Below are positions 10,237 to 19,838 of a stretch of DNA of 64,000 nt, piece by piece. This DNA comes from Taishania sp. Its GTDB lineage: Bacteria > Bacteroidota > Bacteroidia > Flavobacteriales_D > Crocinitomicaceae. The notes below the pieces were generated by a model that did no database searches, was not told where the DNA came from, and worked only from the letters and a program-made list of their open reading frames with translations. The DNA lies in assembly GCA_030150045.1 (NCBI GenBank), contig JASLGM010000020.1, positions 1 through 64,000 of the forward strand, written 5' to 3'. Position numbers and translations under genes: made by a program. How positions within the stretch are numbered: position 1 is the first letter of the stretch; each line of letters opens with the position of its first letter.

Positions 10237-12015
10237 ATGCGTTTAAGTTTGTTTATCCTCAGTTTGTTGTTTAGCACAACACTATTATTTGCTCAAAAAG
10301 TCCGCTATGAATTAAGAATGGAAAACCCAAACAACCATTACTTTCAAGTAGACATGTTTCTTTCTGATTTTAAAAATAAAGAAGTAGACGTCAAAATGCC
10401 AGTATGGGCACCTGGATCTTATTTAGTTAGAGAATTTCCAAAAAATGTAAATCAAGTAATAGCAGTTGATGAAAATGGTAAACAGCTATTAGTTACAAAG
10501 AAAACGAAAAATGCATGGACCATTCATAAAGGAAAGGCAAAAGAAGTAAAAGTTAGTTATGAAGTATATGCCTTTGAACTTACTGTAAGAACGAGCTTCC
10601 TTGACGCGACTCATGGATTTGTAAGCGGAACTGGAGTTTTTATGTATACCGAAGAAGCAAAATATAAACCAGGAAAACTGAAAATCACACCCCATGCGAG
10701 CTTCTCTAAAATATCAACAGCCTTACCTAAGGCAGGTGAAGGTCTACTTAATGAAGCTACAGAATATACTTTCTCAGATTACGATTATCTAGTTGATTGT
10801 CCGATTGAAATTGGAAATCAAGAAGTATTTGAATTTACAGCAGCTGGTGTAAAACACAGTGTCGCTATGTATGGTGCAGGAAATTACGACATTCCCACCT
10901 TGCAAACAGACATGAAGAAAATCGTAGAAGCGGCAACAAATATTTTTGGCCAAAACCCAAATAAAGAATACACATTTATCATTCACAATGTCACTCAAGG
11001 TCAAGGAGGCTTAGAACATATTAACTCAACCACTCTTTCTGTAAATAGAAATACCTATCAAGGAAGCAAATACAAATCATTTTTATCCCTTGTTGCCCAC
11101 GAATATTTTCACCTATGGAATGTAAAAAGAATGCGTCCATTTGAATTAGGTCCATTTAATTACGATCAAGAAAACTACACAACTTTATTATGGGTAGCTG
11201 AAGGATTTACTTCCTACTACGATGAATTATTACTTCTTAGAGCAGGTGTATACTCAATAAATGAATATTTAGGAACATTAAAATCTGCTATTAATTACGT
11301 AGAAGGAACACCTGGTTCACGTGTACAATCAGTTGCACACGCAAGTTTTGACGCATGGATTAAAGCATATAGAACAAACGAAAACTCAATCAATACTACA
11401 ATGACCTATTATACAAGAGGTGGAGTAATCGCCGCTTTAATGGATGCCTTGATTATTGAAAAGTTCAATGGAGAAAAATGTTTAGATCATTTCCTTCAAC
11501 ACATCTATGCTAAATATTATGAAAAACTAAACCGTGGATTTACTGACACAGAGTTTCAAAAAGAATTTGGATTATTCTTAGGTAAAGATGTAACTGAATT
11601 CTTTAACAAATACATCTACGGTACAGAAGTTCCTGAATATAACACCATCTTTGAAAAAGTAGGTTTAATAGTAGAAGAAATTGGAAACGAAGTTCCTACA
11701 TTAGGTGCGACAATCACAGCCGGAATGATCGTGAAAAACGTATTAAGTAATTCAAGTGCTGAAATGGCTGGTCTAAGTCCTAATGATGAAATTGTTGGGT
11801 TAAATGGTTTTAGAGCAACAAAAACAACTTGGGATAATTACATCAACAACATGAAAGCAGGTGAAAAAGCAAGCATTCTTGTAGCAAGAGATGAAGCCCT
11901 TTTGGAATTAACACTCGTTATGAAGGATAATAAAAAATTAGAATTCGACTTCTCTCCAAACAACGACGAAAAAGCAGCAAAGCTTAGAGCGTATTGGTTA
12001 AGAACCATCTTATAA
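10237..12015 (+). CDS. M61 family metallopeptidase with PDZ domain
   Basis: A 592-residue exported peptidase of the M61 (glycyl aminopeptidase-like) family. The signal peptide MRLSLFILSLLFSTTLLFA is followed by a beta-rich N-terminal domain. The zinc site HEYFH is at residues 288-292, followed by WNVKRMRP, and the third ligand is the Glu of WVAEGFTSYY (residue 322). A PDZ domain occupies about 490-560 (ASILVARD region). Length and domain order are those of complete family members. It is probably periplasmic and cleaves peptides from the N-terminus; specificity is inferred from family only. A TATTTTTA box lies at 10198-10205. The cyclase fusion gene starts 7 nt downstream, so the two are probably co-transcribed. 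Confidence 0.88.
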   Translation: MRLSLFILSLLFSTTLLFAQKVRYELRMENPNNHYFQVDMFLSDFKNKEVDVKMPVWAPGSYLVREFPKNVNQVIAVDENGKQLLVTKKTKNAWTIHKGKAKEVKVSYEVYAFELTVRTSFLDATHGFVSGTGVFMYTEEAKYKPGKLKITPHASFSKISTALPKAGEGLLNEATEYTFSDYDYLVDCPIEIGNQEVFEFTAAGVKHSVAMYGAGNYDIPTLQTDMKKIVEAATNIFGQNPNKEYTFIIHNVTQGQGGLEHINSTTLSVNRNTYQGSKYKSFLSLVAHEYFHLWNVKRMRPFELGPFNYDQENYTTLLWVAEGFTSYYDELLLLRAGVYSINEYLGTLKSAINYVEGTPGSRVQSVAHASFDAWIKAYRTNENSINTTMTYYTRGGVIAALMDALIIEKFNGEKCLDHFLQHIYAKYYEKLNRGFTDTEFQKEFGLFLGKDVTEFFNKYIYGTEVPEYNTIFEKVGLIVEEIGNEVPTLGATITAGMIVKNVLSNSSAEMAGLSPNDEIVGLNGFRATKTTWDNYINNMKAGEKASILVARDEALLELTLVMKDNKKLEFDFSPNNDEKAAKLRAYWLRTIL

Positions 12016-12022
12016 AAACCGA

Positions 12023-13726
12023 TTGGAAAGATTCATAAATATACTAATCATTGACAACAACCCTGTAACTCGAGAAGGACTGGCAACAGTCCTTCTAGGG
12101 AACGGGAACAATGTCTTAACTGCAAATAACACTGCCGAAGCACTACCTATTATCCAAAATAAAGAAATTGGAGTACTACTCATCAACATTGATGACGAAG
12201 AACAGGCAGGAATGGAGCTACTACGAAAGTTAAAAGAAGAAGATCTTAGCGCTCAAACCTATAAAATTATCGTAACAAAAGCTGGAAGCCCAGCCACACT
12301 CTTAGTTCGTGGATTTAAAAATGGCGCAGTAGATTTTATCACAACCCCATTCAACCCCAACATTGTCAAAGCAAAATTGGACGTGTACAAAACCATGTTC
12401 TATAAAGATCAACGAATCGGTCAACTTCTGGCAAATATTTTCCCAGCTCAAGTAATCGAAGACTTTAATACCTACGGTAAAGTATCTCCAAAGAGAATCC
12501 AAAATGGTGTTGTGCTATTTACTGACTTCGTCGATTTCTCAGCCTTTGCAAAAGGTCTTGAACCCATCGAATTACTAAAAAAACTAGAGCGTCATTTTAA
12601 CGCCTTCGATCAAATTGCAAAGCGGTATGCCATAGAAAAAATCAAAACCATCGGAGATGCATATATGGCACTTGCAGGGGTAAATGAAAACAAAGCACAC
12701 CCCGCAATCCGCGCTTGTATGGCAGCGCTGGAGATGCGCCACTACATTGAACAAGAACGAAGAATGGATGACGCACTCGGCAAAAACGGTTGGGACGTAC
12801 GCATAGGTATGCACATGGGCCCACTTGTTGCTGGAGTGATTGGACAAGCAAAATATTCGTACGACGTTTGGGGCGACACCGTGAACATTGCAGCAAGAGC
12901 AGAAAGCTCCAGTAAAAATGGAGAAATCAGCATCACCGAAACAATCGCAAAAGCCGTTAGTAATTACTTTGAAATCGAACCCATAGGAGAGGTTGATTTA
13001 GAAAAAAGAGGAGGCGTCATACACATGTACGCATTGAAAAACCTACGTCTCCCCTTCTCCATGGACTCAACACAAATAAAAGCAAACGCTCAATTGCGAA
13101 CCCTGTGCGAACTCGACCCCATGGACTTTGATAACATGCGCTCAAACATCATAGGTCAACTAAAAGCCATGCTGCCTGAGGAATATCAATACCATGACCT
13201 CGAACACACATTAGCCGTAGAAAAAGCAGCAAGAAGACTTGCAAAGTTAGAAGGAGTTAACAACGACGATCTTTTATTATTGCGAACAGCCGCACTCTAC
13301 CACGATGCCGGATTCATCTTCGAATACGAAAACAATGAAAAATATGCTGTTGAGCTCGCTAAAAACCAATTACCACAATTTGGATACAGCACAGAGCAAA
13401 TTCAAAAAATCAGTCAAATCATCATGGCTACACAACGCAATTGGAAACCGAAAAACCTACTTGAAGAAATCATTCGCGATGCAGACCATGACTACCTTGG
13501 ACGTGTAGATTACAGAATCATCGTGAAAAAACTTAGGGCTGAACTCAAAAGCAGAGGAATAGAAATGGAAGAACTCCAATGGAATGAATTTCAACTCAAA
13601 TACCTAGAAGAACAACACCAATACTTTACCATAACCGCAAAAAATCTACGCAACCTAGGTAAAATAAACCGAATATTGGAAATAAAACATAACATTAGCA
13701 AGCTAAAAAATGAAAGTATATACTAG
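12023..13726 (+). CDS. Degenerate receiver + class III adenylate cyclase + HD domain fusion
   Basis: A 567-residue cytoplasmic signalling protein. Residues 1-115 have the receiver fold (ILIIDNNP; DFITTPFNP), but the acidic pair is DN instead of DD, the phosphoacceptor position is Asn55 and the conserved Lys of KPF is Thr, so phosphorylation looks lost. Residues ~160-310 are a class III nucleotidyl cyclase: metal Asp residues in FTDFVDFSAF, base-selecting Lys in EKIKTIGDAY, and YDVWGDTVNIAAR with the transition-state Asn and Arg, so it is probably active and adenylate-type. Residues ~375-530 are an HD domain (HDLEHT, LYHDAG, RDADHDYLG). The start is a TTG at 12023, supported because the receiver fold begins there and no nearby ATG exists. 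The 3' end overlaps the cobalamin adenosyltransferase gene by 17 nt. Confidence 0.85.
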   Translation: MERFINILIIDNNPVTREGLATVLLGNGNNVLTANNTAEALPIIQNKEIGVLLINIDDEEQAGMELLRKLKEEDLSAQTYKIIVTKAGSPATLLVRGFKNGAVDFITTPFNPNIVKAKLDVYKTMFYKDQRIGQLLANIFPAQVIEDFNTYGKVSPKRIQNGVVLFTDFVDFSAFAKGLEPIELLKKLERHFNAFDQIAKRYAIEKIKTIGDAYMALAGVNENKAHPAIRACMAALEMRHYIEQERRMDDALGKNGWDVRIGMHMGPLVAGVIGQAKYSYDVWGDTVNIAARAESSSKNGEISITETIAKAVSNYFEIEPIGEVDLEKRGGVIHMYALKNLRLPFSMDSTQIKANAQLRTLCELDPMDFDNMRSNIIGQLKAMLPEEYQYHDLEHTLAVEKAARRLAKLEGVNNDDLLLLRTAALYHDAGFIFEYENNEKYAVELAKNQLPQFGYSTEQIQKISQIIMATQRNWKPKNLLEEIIRDADHDYLGRVDYRIIVKKLRAELKSRGIEMEELQWNEFQLKYLEEQHQYFTITAKNLRNLGKINRILEIKHNISKLKNESIY

Positions 13727-14258
13727 AAAAGGAGACAAAGGAACCACAGGATTAATTGGTGGAACACGTATACCAAAATATGCATTACGCATTGAAACCT
13801 ACGGAACCGTAGACGAACTTAATTCCCACATTGGAATGTGCCGTGACCTCATTGCCAGAGACGAAATAACCGCTGAACTCATCGAAATCCAAGACCGATT
13901 GTTTACCATGGGATCCCTTTTAGCAGCTGATCCAGAAAAAAACAAAATGAAGTTACCTGAACTCGAACAAGCAGATGTTGATTTATTAGAATCATGGATA
14001 GACCGTTATACCGAACAACTTGAACCCATGAAATTCTTTGTCCTTCCTGGAGGCCACCAAGCCGTATCCCAACTGCATATTACCCGTTGCGTATGCCGTC
14101 GTGCCGAAAGAGTAGTTACCGAATTAAATCAAGAAATCGACCTTTACAGTCTTCCTATGCAATACCTCAATCGCCTCAGTGATTACCTATTTACATTAGG
14201 CCGTTTCATGACGAAAGAACTTAATATCACAGAAACACCATGGGTTCCCCGTTCTTAA
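13710..14258 (+). CDS. Cob(I)alamin adenosyltransferase, PduO type
   Basis: Transfers the adenosyl group of ATP to cob(I)alamin to make adenosylcobalamin, the cofactor of enzymes such as methylmalonyl-CoA mutase. The 182-residue length is typical. Family signatures are the N-terminal TRKGDKGTTGLIGG ATP-binding stretch (residues 5-18), YGTVDELNSHIG (about 31-42), and the helical RCVCRRAERVV and YLNRLSDYLFTLGR motifs. The ATG lies 17 nt inside the end of the cyclase fusion gene, so translation is probably coupled. No other cobalamin gene lies in the window, though accC could belong to a propionyl-CoA route that uses this cofactor. Confidence 0.93.
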   Translation: MKVYTRKGDKGTTGLIGGTRIPKYALRIETYGTVDELNSHIGMCRDLIARDEITAELIEIQDRLFTMGSLLAADPEKNKMKLPELEQADVDLLESWIDRYTEQLEPMKFFVLPGGHQAVSQLHITRCVCRRAERVVTELNQEIDLYSLPMQYLNRLSDYLFTLGRFMTKELNITETPWVPRS

Positions 14259-14290
14259 CGTTTTTTTAGGAAAGATTTAGGAAATAAAAC

Positions 14291-14320
14291 TTGCATCTTA
14301 TCAAAATAAATTTACTTTTG
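14291..14320 (+). promoter_or_regulatory. Bacteroidota promoter of the DUF2795 gene
   Basis: TTG (14291-14293), a 19-nt spacer and TACTTTTG (14313-14320) match the TTG-N19-TAnnTTTG consensus exactly. The 5' leader to the ATG at 14352 would be about 25 nt. Confidence 0.75.
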
Positions 14321-14351
14321 CGTTCTATAAATAAATCGTAATTTAACGACT

Positions 14352-14573
14352 ATGTATTGGACTTTAGAATTAGCATCATATTTAGAAGATGCACCATGGC
14401 CAGCAGCGAAAGATGAGTTAATTGACTTCGCAATTCGTACAGGTGCCCCTTTAGAAGTTGTAGAGAACTTGCAAGACTTGGAGGATGAAGGAGAAATCTA
14501 CGAAAGCATTGAAGAGATTTGGCCTGATTATCCGTCAAAAGACGATTTCTTGTTCAACGAAGACGAGTATTAA
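14352..14573 (+). CDS. DUF2795 family small acidic protein
   Basis: A 73-residue acidic protein (MYWTLELASYLEDAPWPA..., ending NEDEY) that I recognise as the DUF2795 family, conserved across Bacteroidota; function unknown. It has no signal peptide or membrane segment. It has its own consensus promoter (14291-14320) and a strong terminator right after the stop, so it is a single-gene unit, which suggests substantial expression. Confidence 0.88.
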   Translation: MYWTLELASYLEDAPWPAAKDELIDFAIRTGAPLEVVENLQDLEDEGEIYESIEEIWPDYPSKDDFLFNEDEY

Positions 14574-14578
14574 GAAAG

Positions 14579-14604
14579 ATCCTTCCTTGTGAAGGATTTT
14601 TTTT
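14579..14604 (+). terminator. Rho-independent terminator of the DUF2795 gene
   Basis: Stem ATCCTTC / GAAGGAT with loop CTTGT, followed by seven T residues, 5 nt after the stop codon. Confidence 0.85.
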
Positions 14605-14650
14605 GCCCAAAATTTTACAACCCAACAAACCTTTTCAAAGGAAAGAAGAA

Positions 14651-14805
14651 AAGCAGGCTGCCTCATCCGTTTGCAGGCTTTAGTGTCCTCCTGGAAACAG
14701 CCACCTTGTCAACGTCGCTGCAAAGCTTCTAAAGTCGCTTCACATCAACGTACAAGTGTGCGTTCCACTTCTGTCAGCTATCGCCCTCCACCGGGGCAGA
14801 AATCC
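14651..14805 (-). repeat. Module B repeat, copy 1 (most diverged)
   Basis: On the minus strand it begins CTGCCCCGG and ends GGCAGCC; these ends pair (14795-14799 with 14658-14662, CTGCC/GGCAG). It keeps the GGCGATAGCT segment and a GCGACTTTAGAAGC version of the conserved loop, and CACTAAA before the 3' hairpin. It lies about 200 nt downstream (minus strand) of its module A partner at 15005-15110. Confidence 0.7.
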
Positions 14806-15004
14806 GGTTTCAAAAACAGATTCTCCAAACCTATATCTGAATATGCGCATATAGAAAAATTGAAAATACCAAACTGTCAATAGCAACATCAATAACTGAA
14901 GACATATAAAATAGTACAACTAATCACTTAGGTTTTTCTCCAAAAAAAACTATCTAACTACCCTAAACTAGGTCTCTTCATAAAAAAAATGTGTAACCGT
15001 AAAC

Positions 15005-15110
15005 TCCCCACTAAGGATAGCAGCGGCATCCTTTTGTATCAACGAATGTTGGACAAAAGATATAGCGAATAGCCTGGCCCCAAGGAACTTGGTTGGAAGT
15101 GGCCAAAAGA
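15005..15110 (-). repeat. Module A repeat, copy 1
   Basis: On the minus strand it starts GGCCACTTCC and ends CTATCCTTAGTGGGG. The closing stem is CCACT (15098-15102) with AGTGG (15008-15012), different in sequence from all other copies but still paired. It contains the conserved CCAGGCTATTCGCT segment and a hairpin CTTTTGT / ACAAAAG. Confidence 0.75.
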
Positions 15111-15172
15111 AAACAATAAAATACTATAATTCCCCCCTCTTTAGGACAGGATTTCCTCATATATAAAGTGTT

Positions 15173-15906
15173 TTAGGAAACATTTTTCACTTGATAATAA
15201 AATTCATCTGGAGTTTTGTCTCCGATACTTGTATGTCTGCTCATTTGATTATAAAACTGGATGTATTGGCGAACGCCTTCATATAATTCTACTCCACCAT
15301 TTGCAGGATTAAATAGATCTGTTCATACTTTAACGCTCTTCAAAAACGTTCTATATAAATATTATCCAGCGCCCTACCTTTTCCATTCATCGATATTCTA
15401 ATTCCATTATCTGTTGATATCTGGGTAAAAAGAGGACTTGTAAATTGACACTCTTGATCGGTGTTTAAAATCTCTGGACAACCAAATTCATCAATAGTAT
15501 CTTGATAAATTTGTGCACATCATTCTGCGGTCATTGTATTGGAGATACTCCGGTTGAGTACCTTTCTAGAATATACATCAATAAAAGGGATCATGTACAT
15601 AAATCCACGATCTAACGGAATGTAGGTAATATCTGTTTACTATACTTGCTTAGGTTTTATTATTTCCAAATTTCGGAGTAGATAAGGATATGTTTTATGT
15701 GCTTGATTGCATTTACTTAGATTCTTTTTGGGGAAAATGGTTTGCAGTCCCATTAAGCGATATAGTCGTTCTATGCGCTTTTCATTAATGATGAACCCCT
15801 TGTCTTTTCGAAGCTTGATCGTCATTCTTGAAACTCCATAAAACGGACAGTTCAAACAGAAATTGTTAACCGTAGCAGGGAAGTCATTAACCAGCTTGAA
15901 GGTCAA
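15173..15906 (-). pseudogene. Decayed IS3-family transposase (OrfB/integrase), 5' end missing
   Basis: The minus strand encodes an IS3-type OrfB with the HTH-like part YGVSRMTIKL and INEKRIERLYRLMGL, then the DDE integrase core. It is broken by a TAG-TAA pair at about 15640 (where WYTDITY would be expected), by two TGA codons where Trp is expected (about 15520 and 15330) and by a frameshift near 15318, after which the frame continues through YNQMSRHTSIGDKTPDEF to a TAA at 15173. The N-terminal part and OrfA are absent. The element cannot make a working transposase. Confidence 0.85.
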
Positions 15907-16038
15907 ACAATCAAGAAGTCATAACTGGATATATTATAACCATTAAAGAGTAGAAAAGTTTAACATATAAATGGGTATGTGGTATAAGCTTTTCGTTTTA
16001 TTGAAACCCTTAAAATTATCGCCTTAATAGTTAAATCC
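15907..16038. other. Intergenic stretch without recognised features
   Basis: AT-rich DNA between the broken transposase and the T9SS protein. No open frame, tRNA or repeat was seen here; the missing 5' half of the transposase and its inverted repeat could not be found. Confidence 0.5.
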
Positions 16039-16073
16039 CCTACAAATCATTGGTGTAAAATACATTTTGTAGG
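16039..16073 (-). terminator. Possible terminator of the T9SS type A protein gene
   Basis: Inverted repeat CCTACAAA ... TTTTGTAGG lies just after the stop codon of the 1088-residue gene on the minus strand. The loop is long and the T tract poor, so this is weak. Confidence 0.35.
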
Positions 16074-16081
16074 AGATAATA

Positions 16082-19000
16082 TTACTGCTTAATAATTCTA
16101 TGGATTGTATTTCCTGTTCTGATTAAATAAACACCGTTAGCATAATTTGACAAATCAATCGTCATTAAATTTACTTCTTTTACAATCTCACCAGGTATAT
16201 TATTTCCCAGTACATCATTAATTTCTATTTTACCATCGTAACCTGAAATGTACACCTTTCCTGATGTAGGGTTTGGTTTGACTTTAATTTGTTCTGACGT
16301 TATGTTTTCTACGCTTATCGTACTAATTAGATAGCAAGAAGATGTATCCTGACAATTGCCATAATTTACAATTACAGCATAATTACCATTTTCTGTAGGT
16401 TGAAAGTTTTGGTTTATTGCTCCAATAATTGCCTGATGAGTTGTACAATCGTACCATTGATAACTAAGCCCGCTTGTAGCTGCTTGTAATTCTGTCTCTG
16501 AAATAATGTTGACATTGACATTGAAATCATCAGAAATCAGGGTAACGTCAGCCAAATATACAGTATCAACATAATAATTTGCTATTGTATCTGAATAAAC
16601 ACTTGTTTCTGCAAAAGTATTCCCATTGAAATTGACTGTATCTCCTTCACAAATGAATGCGATTGTGTCAATGATAATTACTGGTTTGTAATAAGCATTG
16701 ATAGCATCAGGAGTAATAATTGGAGGATTATTATCAAAATAAATATTTGCAGAATTTCGTATAATGTCTCCAACATATGCTTCGGAAGTGGAACTAATTC
16801 TAAATTGAACGAATCCCTTACTATTTGCTTCATCAGTAGTGGAATCAGGTAGATGAATATTATTAAACAGAAATTTAACTACTTTGTTATAGGAACTGAC
16901 ACTTACATTATGAGAAGCCCCCATTAATTGAAAAGTGGAGATATCTAAGTGCTGTGATAATGTATCTGTAATCAAAACGTCTGTTGCAGGATAGTTTCCA
17001 GTATTTTGAAAATGGATAGTGTAATTAAATTCACGCTCGTTCACTTTAGTTCTATGTTCAACATCTTCTCCCAATGGGGTTACAAGTTTAATATTCGGAT
17101 CATATGCAGCTAAAACTATTCGTTGTAGAAAAAGTTTATTATTCGTAGAATCAATATCACCATATTCTCCTTTGCAAAATGCTTTGATAGTAACCGTGTC
17201 GCCTATGTAATTTACATTTGGATTAACAGGCAACAGTAATTTTTTTAAAGTGAAGGTAAATGCACCCATATTTGGAAATAGATACATTGCTGTATCTCCA
17301 TTCATTCCAATAAATTCAGAGATTTGGGTATCATGCCTCAATACAGGGTGGTCAATGTGAATGCCAACAGTTATATTATCCAATGAGTCCCCCATATTGG
17401 CAATCTTAAAGCTTGAGAGTGCATAAGAATGACTTAGGACTATATTCCCAACTGATAAACTTTGTAGTGCAGGATTGTGGGAAAAATTGCGAATGGTGTC
17501 ACCGATAAAGTTAGAGTCGAATATTAATCCGGGGGTAGAAACAGTTAATACGGATAAGTTACAATATTCACCTAAAGACATATCGTTTGATAGGTTTTGG
17601 TTAATTGTGTATGTTCCAGGAGGTACAAGAATCTCAAAATTGCCAAGAGAGTCTGTTACACTCATGTTGTTGAGAGGAACTGTATAAACTGTAATATTGC
17701 TAATTCCTTGCTCATTTGCTTCCAGGTTACAATTCATGTTCTCATCATTATATATTCTCCCTTTAATTACAGAGCAACTGTCATATGCAATAGGGATAGT
17801 GCTACTTATAAAACTGCATCTTTTCAGATCATCAAATATGTAATGATTATAAGTACCAGCACTCAGCGAATCAAGAATAGGACTGTCAGAACTAATTAAA
17901 TCAGATGTCCAATAAAAATGAATCCCTGTTGGATAAGCAGATGTGTAATAATTAATATAACCATCATTCATATTAATGCAATGCTCAGGTCCGATGCTAA
18001 CGGGAAGGAGGTCCATAGGAATGTCCTCGTTATAGTTAACAAAAACTGTATCATATTGAATACAAGTTAAGAAACTATGCATAGTTTTAAGCACATATGT
18101 TCCACTGTCTGATACGGTAAAATTAGGGGTATATCCAAGTATATTACTTGGATTACTTTGTTCGTACCAGCTATAGCTTTCAATATTATAGGCACCGCCA
18201 TTTGAGATAAATGAAGGAGTTAAATTTACATTCCAATTACAATAAAGCATTGTGTCAGAAACTAAATCGTTGGTATAATACCTTGGAATAAGTTTAAGGG
18301 AATCTCGGGAGATGCAACTTCCTTCTCCTGTTTGAACAACAAGAGTCGAGGTGTCATTAGGCATTGTTATGCTAATAATCGAGGTTGTATCTGGCAATTC
18401 CACCCCATCTAAAAACCATTTATATGGTGATACTCCATGATAGCTTTCTATTAATTTAGTACTTCCTTTGCATGCTATTATTTCTCGGTTAGGAAAGTAA
18501 ACACTTCCATATGCTATACAGAGTGGATCGTATAGTTTTAAATTATCAAAAGCATAAGTTGCTTTAGAATTATTTGCTGGAATCGCGTTAAAAGCGATTG
18601 AGTCATTCTCGTGAAAGTTTCCAATTATCAGATAACGTTGACCTGCACCTGTGATAGACATTTCAACATTGTGATTTGCTAAGGAAATAATAGAATCTTT
18701 TGGAGTTTCATAGAAAGGAGTTAATAATAGAGTACTATAGGCTACATGATCAGGTATTGAATCCACAAGTGCAAAACCAATTCGATCCATTTGCAAATCC
18801 ACGTCACTTGGGGGGATATTTTGATAAGTGGAATTGTAGGTATTAAAACTTGCCTCAAAAGTATATTCTTTGCCTTCTACTAATGTTTTGTTTAATTCAA
18901 TTAGTATGTAGTTTCGTCTGACTGTTCCATTATTAAGTTTTTGGTAGAGGGGAGTATATATGTACCCTTTATTAATGTTATTTGCCTCAAACACTATTGA

Positions 19001-19348
19001 TACAGTCCGCCAATACATTTCATACACCCATCGTGGTTGCCGATTTACTGCAGAGGGAATCCCAACTGGTTTTAGATCAGAATTCTGATAGTTAGTACTC
19101 CAATCACCTGAACTATTATCCCAAAATGCAAAATTATTGAATCTTTGATAATTATTGGGATTAGTGCCGCATAAACTTCCTGTATTGAAATTACCATTAG
19201 GAATCAAATTTAAAGGTCCTATTGCTCGGTATGGAGGAATAGCGTAGCCAGTATGACAATAGGTCCTTTCCATCGTCATATCATAAATCTGAGAATATCC
19301 AGACATTAAAACTGTTAGGAATACTGAGAGAAGTAGACTAATTTTCAT
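16082..19348 (-). CDS. T9SS type A sorted surface/secreted protein (1088 aa)
   Basis: An exported protein with signal peptide MKISLLLSVFLTVLMSGYSQ. The N-terminal ~270 residues look like a carbohydrate-binding-type beta domain (PNGNFNTG ... YAFDNLKLYD). Ig/PKD-like segments follow (CKGSTKLIESYHGVSPYKW...), then a Cna-B-like domain beginning VIKGRIYNDENMNCNLEANEQGISNI around residue 560. A DUF7619/DUF11-like domain (YDPNIKLVTP, FNYTIHFQNTGNYPATDV, ANIYFDNNPPIITPDA) spans about 770-910. The last ~75 residues (VKPNPTSGKVYISG ... GVYLIRTG) are a type A T9SS sorting domain. It is monocistronic and flanked on both sides by IS3-type remnants, so it may have come in by transfer. Ligand unknown. Confidence 0.85.
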   Translation of the reverse strand: MKISLLLSVFLTVLMSGYSQIYDMTMERTYCHTGYAIPPYRAIGPLNLIPNGNFNTGSLCGTNPNNYQRFNNFAFWDNSSGDWSTNYQNSDLKPVGIPSAVNRQPRWVYEMYWRTVSIVFEANNINKGYIYTPLYQKLNNGTVRRNYILIELNKTLVEGKEYTFEASFNTYNSTYQNIPPSDVDLQMDRIGFALVDSIPDHVAYSTLLLTPFYETPKDSIISLANHNVEMSITGAGQRYLIIGNFHENDSIAFNAIPANNSKATYAFDNLKLYDPLCIAYGSVYFPNREIIACKGSTKLIESYHGVSPYKWFLDGVELPDTTSIISITMPNDTSTLVVQTGEGSCISRDSLKLIPRYYTNDLVSDTMLYCNWNVNLTPSFISNGGAYNIESYSWYEQSNPSNILGYTPNFTVSDSGTYVLKTMHSFLTCIQYDTVFVNYNEDIPMDLLPVSIGPEHCINMNDGYINYYTSAYPTGIHFYWTSDLISSDSPILDSLSAGTYNHYIFDDLKRCSFISSTIPIAYDSCSVIKGRIYNDENMNCNLEANEQGISNITVYTVPLNNMSVTDSLGNFEILVPPGTYTINQNLSNDMSLGEYCNLSVLTVSTPGLIFDSNFIGDTIRNFSHNPALQSLSVGNIVLSHSYALSSFKIANMGDSLDNITVGIHIDHPVLRHDTQISEFIGMNGDTAMYLFPNMGAFTFTLKKLLLPVNPNVNYIGDTVTIKAFCKGEYGDIDSTNNKLFLQRIVLAAYDPNIKLVTPLGEDVEHRTKVNEREFNYTIHFQNTGNYPATDVLITDTLSQHLDISTFQLMGASHNVSVSSYNKVVKFLFNNIHLPDSTTDEANSKGFVQFRISSTSEAYVGDIIRNSANIYFDNNPPIITPDAINAYYKPVIIIDTIAFICEGDTVNFNGNTFAETSVYSDTIANYYVDTVYLADVTLISDDFNVNVNIISETELQAATSGLSYQWYDCTTHQAIIGAINQNFQPTENGNYAVIVNYGNCQDTSSCYLISTISVENITSEQIKVKPNPTSGKVYISGYDGKIEINDVLGNNIPGEIVKEVNLMTIDLSNYANGVYLIRTGNTIHRIIKQ

Positions 19349-19644
19349 TAATAGAGTATAGTTTTAGCAAAGCTAATAGAAAAGGAAATAAAATCCAAAA
19401 TTAACTAAAAATCATGTTCATAATTGTTTCATCTTTAATTACGATAGTTGCGTTTCAGTTTTTTATAAAAAAATCTTTAGTGGAAATTGAAAAAATCATT
19501 ATGCAATGTTTACTATTTTCCAATTAAATTTAGTATTTGAATTTGCTGGACGTAAGAAAAGTTATACTTGCCATTGCCCACAGCTGCCGCGCGGAGCTTT
19601 AGCTCGACGAAGTTGAACTACCTACTAGATTTGTGACATTTTTT
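19349..19644. other. Intergenic stretch, no gene seen
   Basis: AT-rich except for a short GC-rich patch (about 19575-19612) containing GAGCTTTAGCTC, a small inverted repeat. The patch differs in composition from its surroundings and may be the end of a lost mobile element. No open frame or RNA gene is supported. Confidence 0.4.
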
Positions 19645-19833
19645 TCAAGCCACTTTGTTAATTTCCCTTCTTATTCTCACTTCCATTTCTAAGGGTGTTA
19701 AATATCCTAATGAAGAGTGGATTCTTTTTATGCAAATTAACCCAAATTCATGTGTGCTTTTTTGAAACTCCACAGATTTATGCAGTGATCCCTTAATCCC
19801 CAAGTTTTGCGCTTGATCCGAGTTTACTTTCAA
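19645..19833 (-). pseudogene. C-terminal remnant of an IS3/IS150-type transposase
   Basis: The minus-strand frame ends with IKRIHSSLGYLTPLEME followed by a basic tail; RIHSSLGYLTP is the hallmark end of IS3-family integrases. The sequence before it does not read as an integrase core, so only the last ~35-40 codons are real. It differs from the corresponding end of the 15173-15906 remnant (SRHTSIGDKTPDEF), so two separate IS elements decayed here. Confidence 0.75.
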
Positions 19834-19838
19834 TTGTG

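Noticed and set aside
14671..14883. A 70-codon frame on the plus strand
   Set aside because: It reads the module B repeat on the wrong strand; there is no promoter and no family.
14650..15110. CRISPR array
   Set aside because: The repeats in the window are long, dispersed and single, not short direct repeats with spacers; no cas genes are present.
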